This document shows, piece by piece, positions 36,201 to 44,383 of a stretch of 64,000 bases of DNA. Location: the NCBI RefSeq assembly GCF_002251245.1, contig NZ_NPJG01000127.1, forward strand, positions 1 through 64,000, written 5' to 3'. Position numbers and translations under genes: made by a program. Within the stretch, counting starts at the first letter, position 1, and each line of letters begins with the position of its first letter. The stretch comes from Prevotella sp. P5-92 (GTDB lineage: Bacteria > Bacteroidota > Bacteroidia > Bacteroidales > Bacteroidaceae). Under the pieces are notes generated by a model. It did not search any database, was not told where the DNA came from, and saw only the letters and a list, made by a program, of their open reading frames with translations.

Positions 36201-36460
36201 AGGAGGATTCCGTCAGGACGTTCCTTGGCGATGACCTTCTCCACGAAATATGGCTGTACGGGGAGGAAGTATATCTGATCAGCCACACCTTCTGATGTCT
36301 GTACGGTGGCGATGTTTGGGTTGATGAGTACGGTTTTGACGCCCTCTTCCCTCAGCGCCTTCAAGGCTTGTGAACCCGAGTAGTCGAACTCGCCTGCCTC
36401 ACCTATTTTCAATGCTCCAGAACCGAGGAGCAGTACTTTCTTTATATTGTTGTCTTTCAT
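33233..36460 (-). CDS. carB: Carbamoyl-phosphate synthase, large subunit
   Basis: 1075 aa, full length. Two homologous ATP-grasp halves are visible, starting [22 protein letters not shown] and again [21 protein letters not shown] (about residue 570), each with its E-x-N-x-R metal site ([39 protein letters not shown]). The C-terminal MGS-like allosteric domain (about 945-1075; [15 protein letters not shown]) follows. It makes carbamoyl phosphate from bicarbonate, ATP and ammonia passed from CarA, for pyrimidines and arginine. Its ATG shares one base with the carA stop (TAATG at 36460), so the two subunits are translationally coupled. Confidence 0.98.
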   Translation of the reverse strand: [1075 protein letters not shown]

Positions 36461-37536
36461 TATTCTAATGTCTTAATAAAACGATCGAACATAAACTCGG
36501 TATCCACAGGACCTGAGCATGCCTCTGGATGGAACTGACTGGTGAACCAGGGATTCTCTTTGTGGCAGACGCCTTCATTAGAGCCGTCGTTCATATTTAT
36601 GAATAGTTCTCGCCAGTCGTTGCCCAATGTCTTTGCGTCAACAGCATAACCATGGTTCTGGCTTGTTACGTAGCAGCGGTTAGTGCCCACCTCGCGCACA
36701 GGCTGGTTGTGTGAACGGTGGCCGTATTTTAGCTTGTATATCGTTGCGCCTCCAGCTTTTGCGAGCAGTTGGTTTCCCATGCAGATGCCGCATATGGGCT
36801 TGCGGCTTTGAGACATCTGCTTGCGAATGATGTTGACTGCGTCCTCGCACATGTCCGGGTCGCCAGGTCCATTACCGAGAAACAGACCGTCGAATTCCAT
36901 TGTTGTGTAGTCGTAGTTCCAAGGCACTCGTATCACTTCCACTCCTCTGTTGACGAGACATCTGATGATATTGTTTTTCACGCCGCAATCGACGAGTATT
37001 ACCTTCTTTCCCGCACCCTCGTTATATCTTATGATGTCCTTGCAGCTGACGCGGTCAACCCAGTTGACACCCTCATATTCAGCTTCGGGGATATTGTCAG
37101 GCTCGTCGTCGAAGATAATCTTACCCATCATCACTCCATGTTCTCTGAGTACCTTAGTGAGTTGTCGAGTGTCGATTCCTGTTATGCCTGGCACATGTTC
37201 GCGCTTAAGCCAATCGGCGAGGCTCTCCACGGCGTTCCAATGAGAATACTGTTCGCTATAGTCAGCCACGATGATGGCAGAGGCATAGATTCTGTCACTC
37301 TCCATAAAGGTGGCGATTCCGTCGCTTTCTACAGAGAATGGTGGCACTCCGTAGTTTCCTACCAGAGGATAGGTGAGAGTCATAAGCTGTCCAGCGTAAG
37401 AGGGGTCGGTGAGGCTTTCTGGATATCCCATCATGGCCGTATTGAAAACTACCTCTCCTGCTACTGGCGCGTCGTATCCGAACGATTTTCCATGGAATTT
37501 CGTTCCGTCTTCGAGGACTAATGTTACATTTTTCAT
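36460..37536 (-). CDS. carA: Carbamoyl-phosphate synthase, small (glutaminase) subunit
   Basis: 358 aa. N-terminal CPSase domain (LVLEDGTKFHGKSFGY; GYPESLTDPSYAGQ) and a class I glutamine amidotransferase domain with the nucleophile Cys in ICGICMGNQLLA, and the His/Glu site SQFHPEACSGP. It releases ammonia from glutamine and channels it to CarB. It starts 12 bases after purF. Confidence 0.98.
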   Translation of the reverse strand: MKNVTLVLEDGTKFHGKSFGYDAPVAGEVVFNTAMMGYPESLTDPSYAGQLMTLTYPLVGNYGVPPFSVESDGIATFMESDRIYASAIIVADYSEQYSHWNAVESLADWLKREHVPGITGIDTRQLTKVLREHGVMMGKIIFDDEPDNIPEAEYEGVNWVDRVSCKDIIRYNEGAGKKVILVDCGVKNNIIRCLVNRGVEVIRVPWNYDYTTMEFDGLFLGNGPGDPDMCEDAVNIIRKQMSQSRKPICGICMGNQLLAKAGGATIYKLKYGHRSHNQPVREVGTNRCYVTSQNHGYAVDAKTLGNDWRELFINMNDGSNEGVCHKENPWFTSQFHPEACSGPVDTEFMFDRFIKTLE

Positions 37537-37548
37537 ATATGTTGTATA

Positions 37549-39444
37549 TTAAAACTTCTTTTGAAATTGGTAAACCTTTTCTATATAGTTGATGAAAGCC
37601 TGGTTGACGAGTTTCATGCCGCCTGGAGTGGGGTAGTCGCCTGTGAAATACCAGTCGCCGTGGTGATTAGGTATAGCTTTGTGCAGACCTTCTATGCTCT
37701 GAAAAACGATCTCAATTGGAGTCGTGACGCCGTTAGGACGTAACATTTCCACCATTTTATTATTTAGCTCGTTGACGGTGAAAGGCTTGTATAAGGCCTT
37801 GACACAGCATTGCATGTCGCTTTTGGGCTTTTTCATTTCGGCAAGACAACGATGGTATATCTCGTCTATGAGCGGGTGCATTCCACGTTCTTTGAGCAGT
37901 TCGATACATGCGCGGAATGCTATAAATTCCTCGAGGCGTGCCATGTCGATACCATAGTAGTCAGGGTAGCGTATCTGTGGTGCCGAACTGACGAGGATAA
38001 TCTTTTTAGGGTGGAGACGGTCGAGAATCTTTATTATACTCTCGCGTAAGGTGGTACCGCGTACGATACTGTCGTCTATAATGACGAGGTTGTCTATCCC
38101 AGGCTCGAGCACTTCGTAGGTTACGTCATAGACGTGGGAGGCAAGGTCGTTGCGCGAATTTCCTTCAGTGATAAATGTACGAAGTTTAATATCTTTCCAT
38201 GCAACTTTTTCTGAACGTACATATTTGTTGAGTATGGCCTTAAGTTCGTCGTGAGAAGGGTAGTGACCTAAGCTTTCTATCTCTTTTATCTTTTCTTCAT
38301 TAAGATATTCCTTGAATCCGCGGAGCATACCGTAATAGGCTACTTCGGCTGTGTTGGGAATGAAAGAGAACACGGTATGGTCAACGTCATAATTCACAGC
38401 CTTGAGGATCTGAGGTGTGAGTAGTTCGCCAAGCATTTTGCGTTCTTGGTAAATGTCACGGTCGGAGCCTCGGCTGAAATAAATGCGTTCGAAAGAGCAG
38501 GCCGCATCACCTCGCTGGTCAAGAATCTTTTCTATTCTTGCGTTTCCGTCTTTGTTTACGATCAGGGCATGTCCAGGTTGTAGCTCTTTGATGTCGTCGC
38601 ATTCAAGGTCGAAAGTGGTCTGCAACACTGGGCGTTCGCTTGCCAGGACGGCAATCTCGTCGTTGATGAAGTAGAATGCAGGGCGTATTCCCCACGGGTC
38701 GCGCATGGAGAACATCTCTCCACTGCCGGTAAGGCCGCACACTACATAGCCACCATCAAAGTCTGGCATTGTGGTTTTCAGCACATTGCTCATATTGACG
38801 TTTTTATCAATATAATCAGTGATGTCTGTTCCGGACAGTCCAAGTTCCTTTGCATAGTCGAAGTTTCGTTCAACCTCTCTGTCGAGCCTGTGTCCCATCC
38901 ATTCGAGCATAATATAACTGTCGGAATAGATTCGTGGGCATTGTCCCATGGCGGTAATCTTGTCGAATATCTCATCGATATTTGTCATGTTGAAATTTCC
39001 GCAGAGACATAAATTCTTCGCTTTCCAATTGTTTCTGCGCAGGAATGGGTGTACGTATTTCAGTCCGCTTTTTCCTGTGGTGGAATATCTTAGATGACCC
39101 ATGTATATCTCGCCTGCAAAAGCGAGGTTGTCCTTTGCATACATGGGGTCGGCTATCTGTGTAGGAGTGAGAGCGGCGAAACCCTTTTGGGCGTTTTTGA
39201 AAATCTCGGTGATGGCGTTTGCCCCTTCTGCTTTTTCTCGAAACATGTATTCATTGCCAGGCATGGTGTCGAGTTTGACGCATGCCATGCCGGCGCCTTC
39301 CTGTCCGCGGTTGTGTTGCTTTTCCATCATTAGATAGAGTTTGTTCAAGCCGTACATCCATGTACCGTATTTCCGCTGGTAGTAGTCGAGTGGCTTCAGA
39401 AGTCTTATCATTGCCACACCGCATTCGTGTTTTAACTGCTCCAT
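37549..39444 (-). CDS. purF: Amidophosphoribosyltransferase (long Bacteroidetes form)
   Basis: 631 aa, about 120 longer than E. coli PurF. N-terminal Ntn-type glutaminase with Cys8 in ECGVAMIR (an immature leader of seven residues), NRGQEGAGMA and GHLRYSTTGKSG. The PRPP-binding motif NLVIIDDSIVRGTTLRES lies in the phosphoribosyltransferase domain, after KAVNYDVDHTVFSFIPNTAEVAYYG. Insertions around residues 340-430 account for part of the extra length. It makes 5-phosphoribosylamine, the first committed step of purines. It is 62 bases downstream of glmS and 12 before carA. Confidence 0.93.
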   Translation of the reverse strand: MEQLKHECGVAMIRLLKPLDYYQRKYGTWMYGLNKLYLMMEKQHNRGQEGAGMACVKLDTMPGNEYMFREKAEGANAITEIFKNAQKGFAALTPTQIADPMYAKDNLAFAGEIYMGHLRYSTTGKSGLKYVHPFLRRNNWKAKNLCLCGNFNMTNIDEIFDKITAMGQCPRIYSDSYIMLEWMGHRLDREVERNFDYAKELGLSGTDITDYIDKNVNMSNVLKTTMPDFDGGYVVCGLTGSGEMFSMRDPWGIRPAFYFINDEIAVLASERPVLQTTFDLECDDIKELQPGHALIVNKDGNARIEKILDQRGDAACSFERIYFSRGSDRDIYQERKMLGELLTPQILKAVNYDVDHTVFSFIPNTAEVAYYGMLRGFKEYLNEEKIKEIESLGHYPSHDELKAILNKYVRSEKVAWKDIKLRTFITEGNSRNDLASHVYDVTYEVLEPGIDNLVIIDDSIVRGTTLRESIIKILDRLHPKKIILVSSAPQIRYPDYYGIDMARLEEFIAFRACIELLKERGMHPLIDEIYHRCLAEMKKPKSDMQCCVKALYKPFTVNELNNKMVEMLRPNGVTTPIEIVFQSIEGLHKAIPNHHGDWYFTGDYPTPGGMKLVNQAFINYIEKVYQFQKKF

Positions 39445-39506
39445 TCTTGTGTAGTATTTATCTGTTATGTTCTATGTTTTGTTTTTGTATAGTCTTGTGG
39501 TCTTGC

Positions 39507-41351
39507 TTATTCTACTGTCACCGATTTGGCAAGGTTTCGTGGTTGGTCAACATCTTTTCCCTTGCATACGGCGATATGATAAGCCAATAGCTGAAGAGGA
39601 ATAGTGGCTATGAGCGGTTCGAGACACTCAATGGTGGCTGGCATCTCAATAACCTCGTCGGCGATGCGGCTAATGGTGTCGTCACCTTCGTTGACGATGG
39701 CAATGACTTTTCCTTTCCTTGCCTTGACTTCCTGGATATTACTGAGCACTTTTTCGTACATTGCGTTGTGTGTGGCTATGACTACCACCGGCATGTCTGA
39801 GTCTATGAGTGCTATTGGCCCGTGTTTCATCTCCGCAGCAGGATATCCTTCGGCATGGATGTAACTAATCTCTTTCAGTTTCAGAGCTCCTTCGAGTGCT
39901 ACAGGGTAGCTGTAGCCGCGTCCCAGAAAGAGAAAGTCGTGGGCGTATGTGAATGTGCGGCTGAGGTCGGCGATGCGTTGGTTGAGTTGTAGCACTTTGC
40001 GCATCTTGTCGGGGATGGCATGCATCTCCTTTACAATGTTAAGATAATCCTCGTTGCTGATGGTGCCGAGTTCCTTAGCGAGTGCAAGTGCTAACATCGA
40101 CAATACTGTCACTTGTCCTGTAAACGCCTTTGTTGAAGCCACTCCAATCTCGGGTCCCACATGTATATAGCTTCCTGTCTCAGTTGCTCTTGGAATGCTT
40201 GATCCTATGGCATTACATATACCATAGATGAAGGCTCCATTTTTCTTTGCCAGTTTCACGGCTGCGAGCGTGTCGGCTGTCTCGCCCGACTGCGATATTG
40301 CTATTACCACGTCGTCTTTTGTGATGACAGGGTTGCGGTATCTGAATTCAGATGCATATTCCACTTCAACAGGTATGCGGCAATAGTTTTCTATTATCTG
40401 TTTGCCTATTAGTCCTGCATGCCACGAAGTGCCACATGCCACGATGATAAATCGCTTGGCGTTGAGCAGTTGCTTTTTATAGTCGATGACGGCACTTAGT
40501 ACCACGTTGTCAGTGTCGATATTGACTCGTCCTCGCATACAGTTGGTGATACACTCTGGCTGTTCGAATATTTCCTTGAGCATGAAGTGAGGATATCCGC
40601 CTTTTTCTATCTGTCCGAGGTTGATATCCACGGTCTGTATTTCGGGATGGATCTTACGGTTGTGGTTGTTGACGATCTCGAGTTCCTTACCCTGCTTTAT
40701 GACAGCTATGTTCCCGTCTTCGAGATACACTACTTTGTCGGTATATTCCACAATGGGGCTGGCGTCAGATGCGATGAAGTATTCATCGTTTCCGATGCCT
40801 ACTACGAGAGGGCTTTGGTTTCGTGCCGCTATCAAAGTGTCAGGATGCCTATAGTCGAGGATTGCGATGGCGTATGCTCCTATGGCCTCGTGGAGGGCGA
40901 GCTGTACGGCGGTGAGCAAATCTATGTTTTTCTTTTCCTGTATATATTCAATAAGTTGTACAAGGACTTCCGTGTCGGTGTCTGAGACGAATCTTATTCC
41001 TTTGGCTTGAAGATGGCTTCTTAGTTGGGAATAGTTCTCGATGATGCCATTATGGATGATGGCGAGGTTTTTCGACCGTGAATAGTGTGGGTGGGCGTTG
41101 AGTGACGACGGTTCGCCGTGTGTAGCCCATCGTGTATGAGCGATACCCACCACTCCTGATACGTTTTTGTCACTGCAGTAGTTGACGAGGTCGTCAACTT
41201 TACCTTTTGTTTTATAAACGTTCAGTTCTCCATCGTCGTTCACCAGTGCTACTCCTGCGCTGTCGTAGCCTCGATACTCAAGTCTTCTCAAACCTTTTAT
41301 CAGGATTGGGAATGCGTCTTTGTGTCCAATATAGCCTACAATTCCACACAT
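39507..41351 (-). CDS. glmS: Glucosamine-6-phosphate synthase
   Basis: 614 aa. Cys2 nucleophile in MCGIVGYIG, RRLEYRGYDSAGVAL, HTRWATHG and HNGIIENY in the glutaminase domain. Two SIS domains follow (FIIVACGTSWHAGLIGKQII; SQSGETADTLAAVKLAKKNGA; FLFLGRGYSYPVALEGALKLKE), ending in the typical NLAKSVTVE. It converts fructose-6-phosphate plus glutamine into glucosamine-6-phosphate for wall and LPS. It is the first gene of the glmS-purF-carA-carB run. Confidence 0.97.
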   Translation of the reverse strand: MCGIVGYIGHKDAFPILIKGLRRLEYRGYDSAGVALVNDDGELNVYKTKGKVDDLVNYCSDKNVSGVVGIAHTRWATHGEPSSLNAHPHYSRSKNLAIIHNGIIENYSQLRSHLQAKGIRFVSDTDTEVLVQLIEYIQEKKNIDLLTAVQLALHEAIGAYAIAILDYRHPDTLIAARNQSPLVVGIGNDEYFIASDASPIVEYTDKVVYLEDGNIAVIKQGKELEIVNNHNRKIHPEIQTVDINLGQIEKGGYPHFMLKEIFEQPECITNCMRGRVNIDTDNVVLSAVIDYKKQLLNAKRFIIVACGTSWHAGLIGKQIIENYCRIPVEVEYASEFRYRNPVITKDDVVIAISQSGETADTLAAVKLAKKNGAFIYGICNAIGSSIPRATETGSYIHVGPEIGVASTKAFTGQVTVLSMLALALAKELGTISNEDYLNIVKEMHAIPDKMRKVLQLNQRIADLSRTFTYAHDFLFLGRGYSYPVALEGALKLKEISYIHAEGYPAAEMKHGPIALIDSDMPVVVIATHNAMYEKVLSNIQEVKARKGKVIAIVNEGDDTISRIADEVIEMPATIECLEPLIATIPLQLLAYHIAVCKGKDVDQPRNLAKSVTVE

Positions 41352-41385
41352 ATTTATATTATATATGATGTTTTCAAATTGGGTG

Positions 41386-41416
41386 CAAATTTACAGCAAT
41401 TTTTTTACTCTTGCAA
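41386..41416 (-). promoter_or_regulatory. Promoter of the glmS-purF-carAB run
   Basis: On the minus strand TTG (41416-41414), 20 nt, TAAATTTG (41393-41386). The leader before glmS would be about 30 nt, too short for a glmS ribozyme; none is seen. Confidence 0.7.
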
Positions 41417-41524
41417 GAAAAATAGTATTTTATTTCTTAAAGAGATGTATTTTTCTTATTGAAATACAGTAGTGACCAGGAACGTTCTTCCATTGAGAAC
41501 GATAGTTTTACCTTGATTATTAGC

Positions 41525-42445
41525 TTACTCAAAGGAGAGAACCACAGGAAGGTGGTCGCTGACTCCGTCTGGGTCAAAACGCAGTCCCACGAACGATCGT
41601 CGTGGTTTTATGTCGCGATATCGTTTGTCTTCTATGAGGAGAAATTCTGGGTCATGGATGCGGCATTTTGTGGTGGTGAGGTTGATGCTGTTGCTGATAA
41701 AGAAGTTGTCTATGGTCTCCCAAAAGCCTTTGTAGCAGTATGAGCCTTTCGCTCCGTTGCAGCCCTTTGCTTCTCGTGTGATATTGTACATTCCGTGTCG
41801 TTCAATCTCTTTCAGTGGAGCTTCTTCTGCTGAGGCGTTAAAGTCGCCTGTAACAACTATTTTTGGGTTTTTGTCTGCTGAGTATATAGAATCGATGACA
41901 GCGGTGAGAGTATTTGTCGTAGCCATTCTTCTTACAGAAGCCTCATCACCGTTTATCCTGCTTGGTGCGTGTAGGACGAAAACGTGTAAAGTGTCACCTC
42001 CGGTTTTTATGCCTTTAACATAGAGGATGTCTCGCGGGACGTGCTGTTCGAAGTCGCCTTTTATAGGTATGTCTTGTTTTGCGAGTGGACGGAACGTGAG
42101 AGTGTTGTAAATCAGCGCTACGTCGATACCGCGTTCGTCTCTTGAGTGTGTCATGAGATAGTCGTAAGGCAGGTCCTTTAATGGTGTGCGTCGTTTAAGG
42201 TGAATCATCACACTGTCGTTTTCCACTTCGCATAGAGCCATGAGGTCGGGGATTCTCTCATCTGTACAACTGATGAGCGTCTTGGCAATGTTGTTTAGTT
42301 TTTTGTAGTATTTGCCTGATGTCCACATGCGTTTTCCTCCAGGAGTAAATTCGAGGTCGTTTTTCAGCGAATCATGGTAGCAGTTGAAGAGGTTTTCGCA
42401 GTTGAGTTCTACAATAGTGAAGACAGTAAGCAGTAGTGATAGCAT
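41525..42445 (-). CDS. Secreted endonuclease/exonuclease/phosphatase family protein
   Basis: 306 aa from ATG 42445 (codon at 42443-42445); the frame is open upstream to 42625 but that stretch covers the terminator of the previous gene, so it is not used. An N-terminal hydrophobic stretch (LSLLLTVFTIVELNCENLFN) may act as a signal peptide, and its IVELNCENLF is also the first EEP strand with a catalytic Asn. Further EEP sites are ALCEVEND, GIDVALIYN, VTGDFNAS, and the C-terminal SDHLPVV. The family cleaves phosphodiesters (nucleic acids, phosphoinositides, sphingomyelin). Substrate unknown. Confidence 0.85.
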   Translation of the reverse strand: MLSLLLTVFTIVELNCENLFNCYHDSLKNDLEFTPGGKRMWTSGKYYKKLNNIAKTLISCTDERIPDLMALCEVENDSVMIHLKRRTPLKDLPYDYLMTHSRDERGIDVALIYNTLTFRPLAKQDIPIKGDFEQHVPRDILYVKGIKTGGDTLHVFVLHAPSRINGDEASVRRMATTNTLTAVIDSIYSADKNPKIVVTGDFNASAEEAPLKEIERHGMYNITREAKGCNGAKGSYCYKGFWETIDNFFISNSINLTTTKCRIHDPEFLLIEDKRYRDIKPRRSFVGLRFDPDGVSDHLPVVLSFE

Positions 42446-42495
42446 GATGTGAATGATTTTGATGATGAGTAATTTAGGAGTGAAGTTCGTTAAAT

Positions 42496-42535
42496 GAAAA
42501 AGCCGCAACTTGACTCTTATTATCTGTTGCGACTT
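42496..42535 (-). terminator. Terminator after the DUF4293 gene
   Basis: On the minus strand AAGTCGCAAC pairs with GTTGCGGCTT (one mismatch) and is followed by TTTT. It closes the bamD-rpoZ-DUF4293 run. Confidence 0.65.
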
Positions 42536-42563
42536 TCCATTTATTCCATTTCTCTTTCTTTTG

Positions 42564-43016
42564 TTATCTAATTCTGTCAGCAGCTCTGACGAGTTTCTCG
42601 TCCGCCCATATAGCTTTATACGCAAGGAAATACATTGCGATGGCGAAGGCAGGTGCTCCGGAACCTATCTCCATCTGGAATTCCACACCTTTTCCGCCCA
42701 GTATCTGGCTGAACACGGTAAAGAGGATGTACCATCCCACGATGAGCAACATGTTGAACGTACACAGTCTTGCTTGTATAACCCTGTTGTGATAAGCGAA
42801 GATCGTGTAGATTCCGAGAATCGTCGAGAGTAGCAAGATGACGAATAGCGGGCAAGTGGTAAACTGTCTTGTGCCCTGCATGGTGTAGAGCCAAAGGTTG
42901 TATTCTGTAGCTACCCGCATCCCCTCGTTCATGAATGTTCCTATAGGAAGCGAGAGGCATAGAATAGACAGCACCACCGCCACGAGCATGAACAATGTCT
43001 GTTTACGCTGTATCAT
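42564..43016 (-). CDS. DUF4293 membrane protein
   Basis: 150 aa with four membrane helices (about 8-28, 55-75, 85-103, 122-140). The pattern RKQTLFMLVAVVLSILCLSLPIG and the position directly after the omega-subunit gene are those of the Bacteroidetes DUF4293 family, inner-membrane proteins of unknown function. The spacing to rpoZ is nine bases, so it is co-transcribed. Confidence 0.8.
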   Translation of the reverse strand: MIQRKQTLFMLVAVVLSILCLSLPIGTFMNEGMRVATEYNLWLYTMQGTRQFTTCPLFVILLLSTILGIYTIFAYHNRVIQARLCTFNMLLIVGWYILFTVFSQILGGKGVEFQMEIGSGAPAFAIAMYFLAYKAIWADEKLVRAADRIR

Positions 43017-43025
43017 TCGTGTTTC

Positions 43026-43361
43026 TTAATTGAAGTTTTGTGAATCCTTCTGTTGGTCGCGCCAGTAAACCTTATTTTCAACAAATTCCTGGGTGGCGAG
43101 AAGGGAAGGCTTGGGAAGTTTCTCGTAGTAACGTGATATCTCTATCTGCTCACGGTTTTCGAACACTTCTTCAAGGCTGTCGTTGTAAGAGGCGAATTCT
43201 GCAAGTTTCTTGCTGAGGTCGTCTTTTATCTGCACAGAGATCTGATTTGCGCGCTTAGAGATGATAGCCACGCTTTCGTAGATGTTGCCTGTGTCTTTGC
43301 AGAGATCCATAATGTTTCGGGTCACGGTGTTTACCGGAGCCTTTGATTTTTTGTAATCCAT
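43026..43361 (-). CDS. rpoZ: RNA polymerase omega subunit (Rpb6-like)
   Basis: 111 aa. The N-terminal MDYKKSKAPVNTVTRNIMDLC, then GNIYESVAIISKRANQISVQIKDDLSKKL, is the Rpb6/omega fold: the helix with SKRANQI corresponds to the conserved clamp of the beta' C-terminus. It assists RNA polymerase assembly. It differs from E. coli omega in length and in the C-terminal YWRDQQKDSQNFN tail, as usual in Bacteroidetes. It lies between bamD and the DUF4293 gene. Confidence 0.85.
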   Translation of the reverse strand: MDYKKSKAPVNTVTRNIMDLCKDTGNIYESVAIISKRANQISVQIKDDLSKKLAEFASYNDSLEEVFENREQIEISRYYEKLPKPSLLATQEFVENKVYWRDQQKDSQNFN

Positions 43362-43420
43362 TGTCCTTTGTATATTATGTGATGTTTAATATCTGTTGTT
43401 TCCTCTAATGATATAAGTGA

Positions 43421-44248
43421 TTAGTCGCCAGTCACCTTCTTGCATTTCTCGAGATACTTCTCGGCCGTTGGCCTTTCGTTGCTTTCTGGGAATTCATTGA
43501 TGAATGCGTAACATTCATCTTCTGCCTCGCGGTAACGATCGATGCGCTTCTCCTCGACACTCCTTTGGGCGAGTTCAAACTTGCTTTTAAGGATGAGAAT
43601 AGCGAAGTCCTCGCGCATGCTTGTGAAAGGATATGTCTTGAGCGTGTTTTCAGATGTTACGATACAAGCCTCGTAGTTTGAGCCCCCATAGAGGCAGTTG
43701 CCGAAATAGTCGCCAAGGTTGTAATAAAGCTTGGCAGAGAGATATTCCTTGAGGATGAGCTTGTCCTGCAGTTCGTACATGCGCTTTTGGGCACGCTCCT
43801 TGTATGAAGATTCGGGGAAATAATCGATAAACTCTTGGTAGGCATTGATAGCGCCCACTGTGGCAGTCTGGTCGAGGCGGGGTTCTGGCGTTGACTGGTA
43901 GAGCGATTGACCGATATAGAAACAAGCCTGTTCAGCGAAGATGCCCTTTGGGTAAGAGGTGAAATATTTTTTGAAGGTCTGTGAAGCGCTCTCATAGTCG
44001 CGGTCGCAGTATTCAGCCATGCCAAGCATGTAGAGACATTCCTGGGCCTTATCGGTTCCTTTCTGTATGGTGACAAGTTCCTGGAGCAACACTACGGCCT
44101 GGTTGAACTTGCCATTAGCAAAGCACTCCTTGGCAAATTCGTACTTGTAGTCGATGTCGTTAGATTTATACACACGATTAAACTCAGCCGCACAGCTACT
44201 GAGCAAGGTGATGCATATTATTGGTATGATAAATGCGTATTTCTTCAT
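43421..44248 (-). CDS. bamD: Outer-membrane assembly lipoprotein BamD
   Basis: 275 aa. A lipoprotein signal (IITLLSSC region, lipobox LSSC, Cys19) is followed by TPR-type helices: FAKECFANGKFNQAVVLLQELV, CLYMLGMAEYCDRDYESASQTFKKYFTSYPKG, AINAYQEFIDYFPESSYKERAQKRM, and a last unit EDECYAFINEFPESNERPTAEKYL. This is the BamD layout. It docks with BamA in the outer-membrane protein insertion machine, on the periplasmic face. Promoter at 44268-44298. Confidence 0.93.
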   Translation of the reverse strand: MKKYAFIIPIICITLLSSCAAEFNRVYKSNDIDYKYEFAKECFANGKFNQAVVLLQELVTIQKGTDKAQECLYMLGMAEYCDRDYESASQTFKKYFTSYPKGIFAEQACFYIGQSLYQSTPEPRLDQTATVGAINAYQEFIDYFPESSYKERAQKRMYELQDKLILKEYLSAKLYYNLGDYFGNCLYGGSNYEACIVTSENTLKTYPFTSMREDFAILILKSKFELAQRSVEEKRIDRYREAEDECYAFINEFPESNERPTAEKYLEKCKKVTGD

Positions 44249-44267
44249 TTTTATTCTTTTGAGCGTG

Positions 44268-44298
44268 CAAAATTAGTCATTTTCCTCCATATTTCAAA
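44268..44298 (-). promoter_or_regulatory. Promoter of bamD-rpoZ-DUF4293
   Basis: On the minus strand TTTG (44298-44295), 19 nt, TAATTTTG (44275-44268). Confidence 0.75.
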
Positions 44299-44360
44299 GT
44301 AAAAAAGACGTTTTTTATAAAAAAGTCGGTATTTATAACGTTTATTACGGCGAAAATGTG

Positions 44361-44368
44361 TAATTTTG
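44361..44368 (+). promoter_or_regulatory. -7 box of uvrB
   Basis: TAATTTTG, 15 bases before the uvrB ATG, giving a very short leader. The -33 element is weak. No LexA-type dyad is obvious around it. Confidence 0.45.
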
Positions 44369-44383
44369 TAGAAGATTTAAGTT

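Noticed and set aside
41352..41524. glmS ribozyme or riboswitch upstream of glmS
   Set aside because: The promoter is only about 30 nt before the start, so there is no room for a leader RNA of that size.
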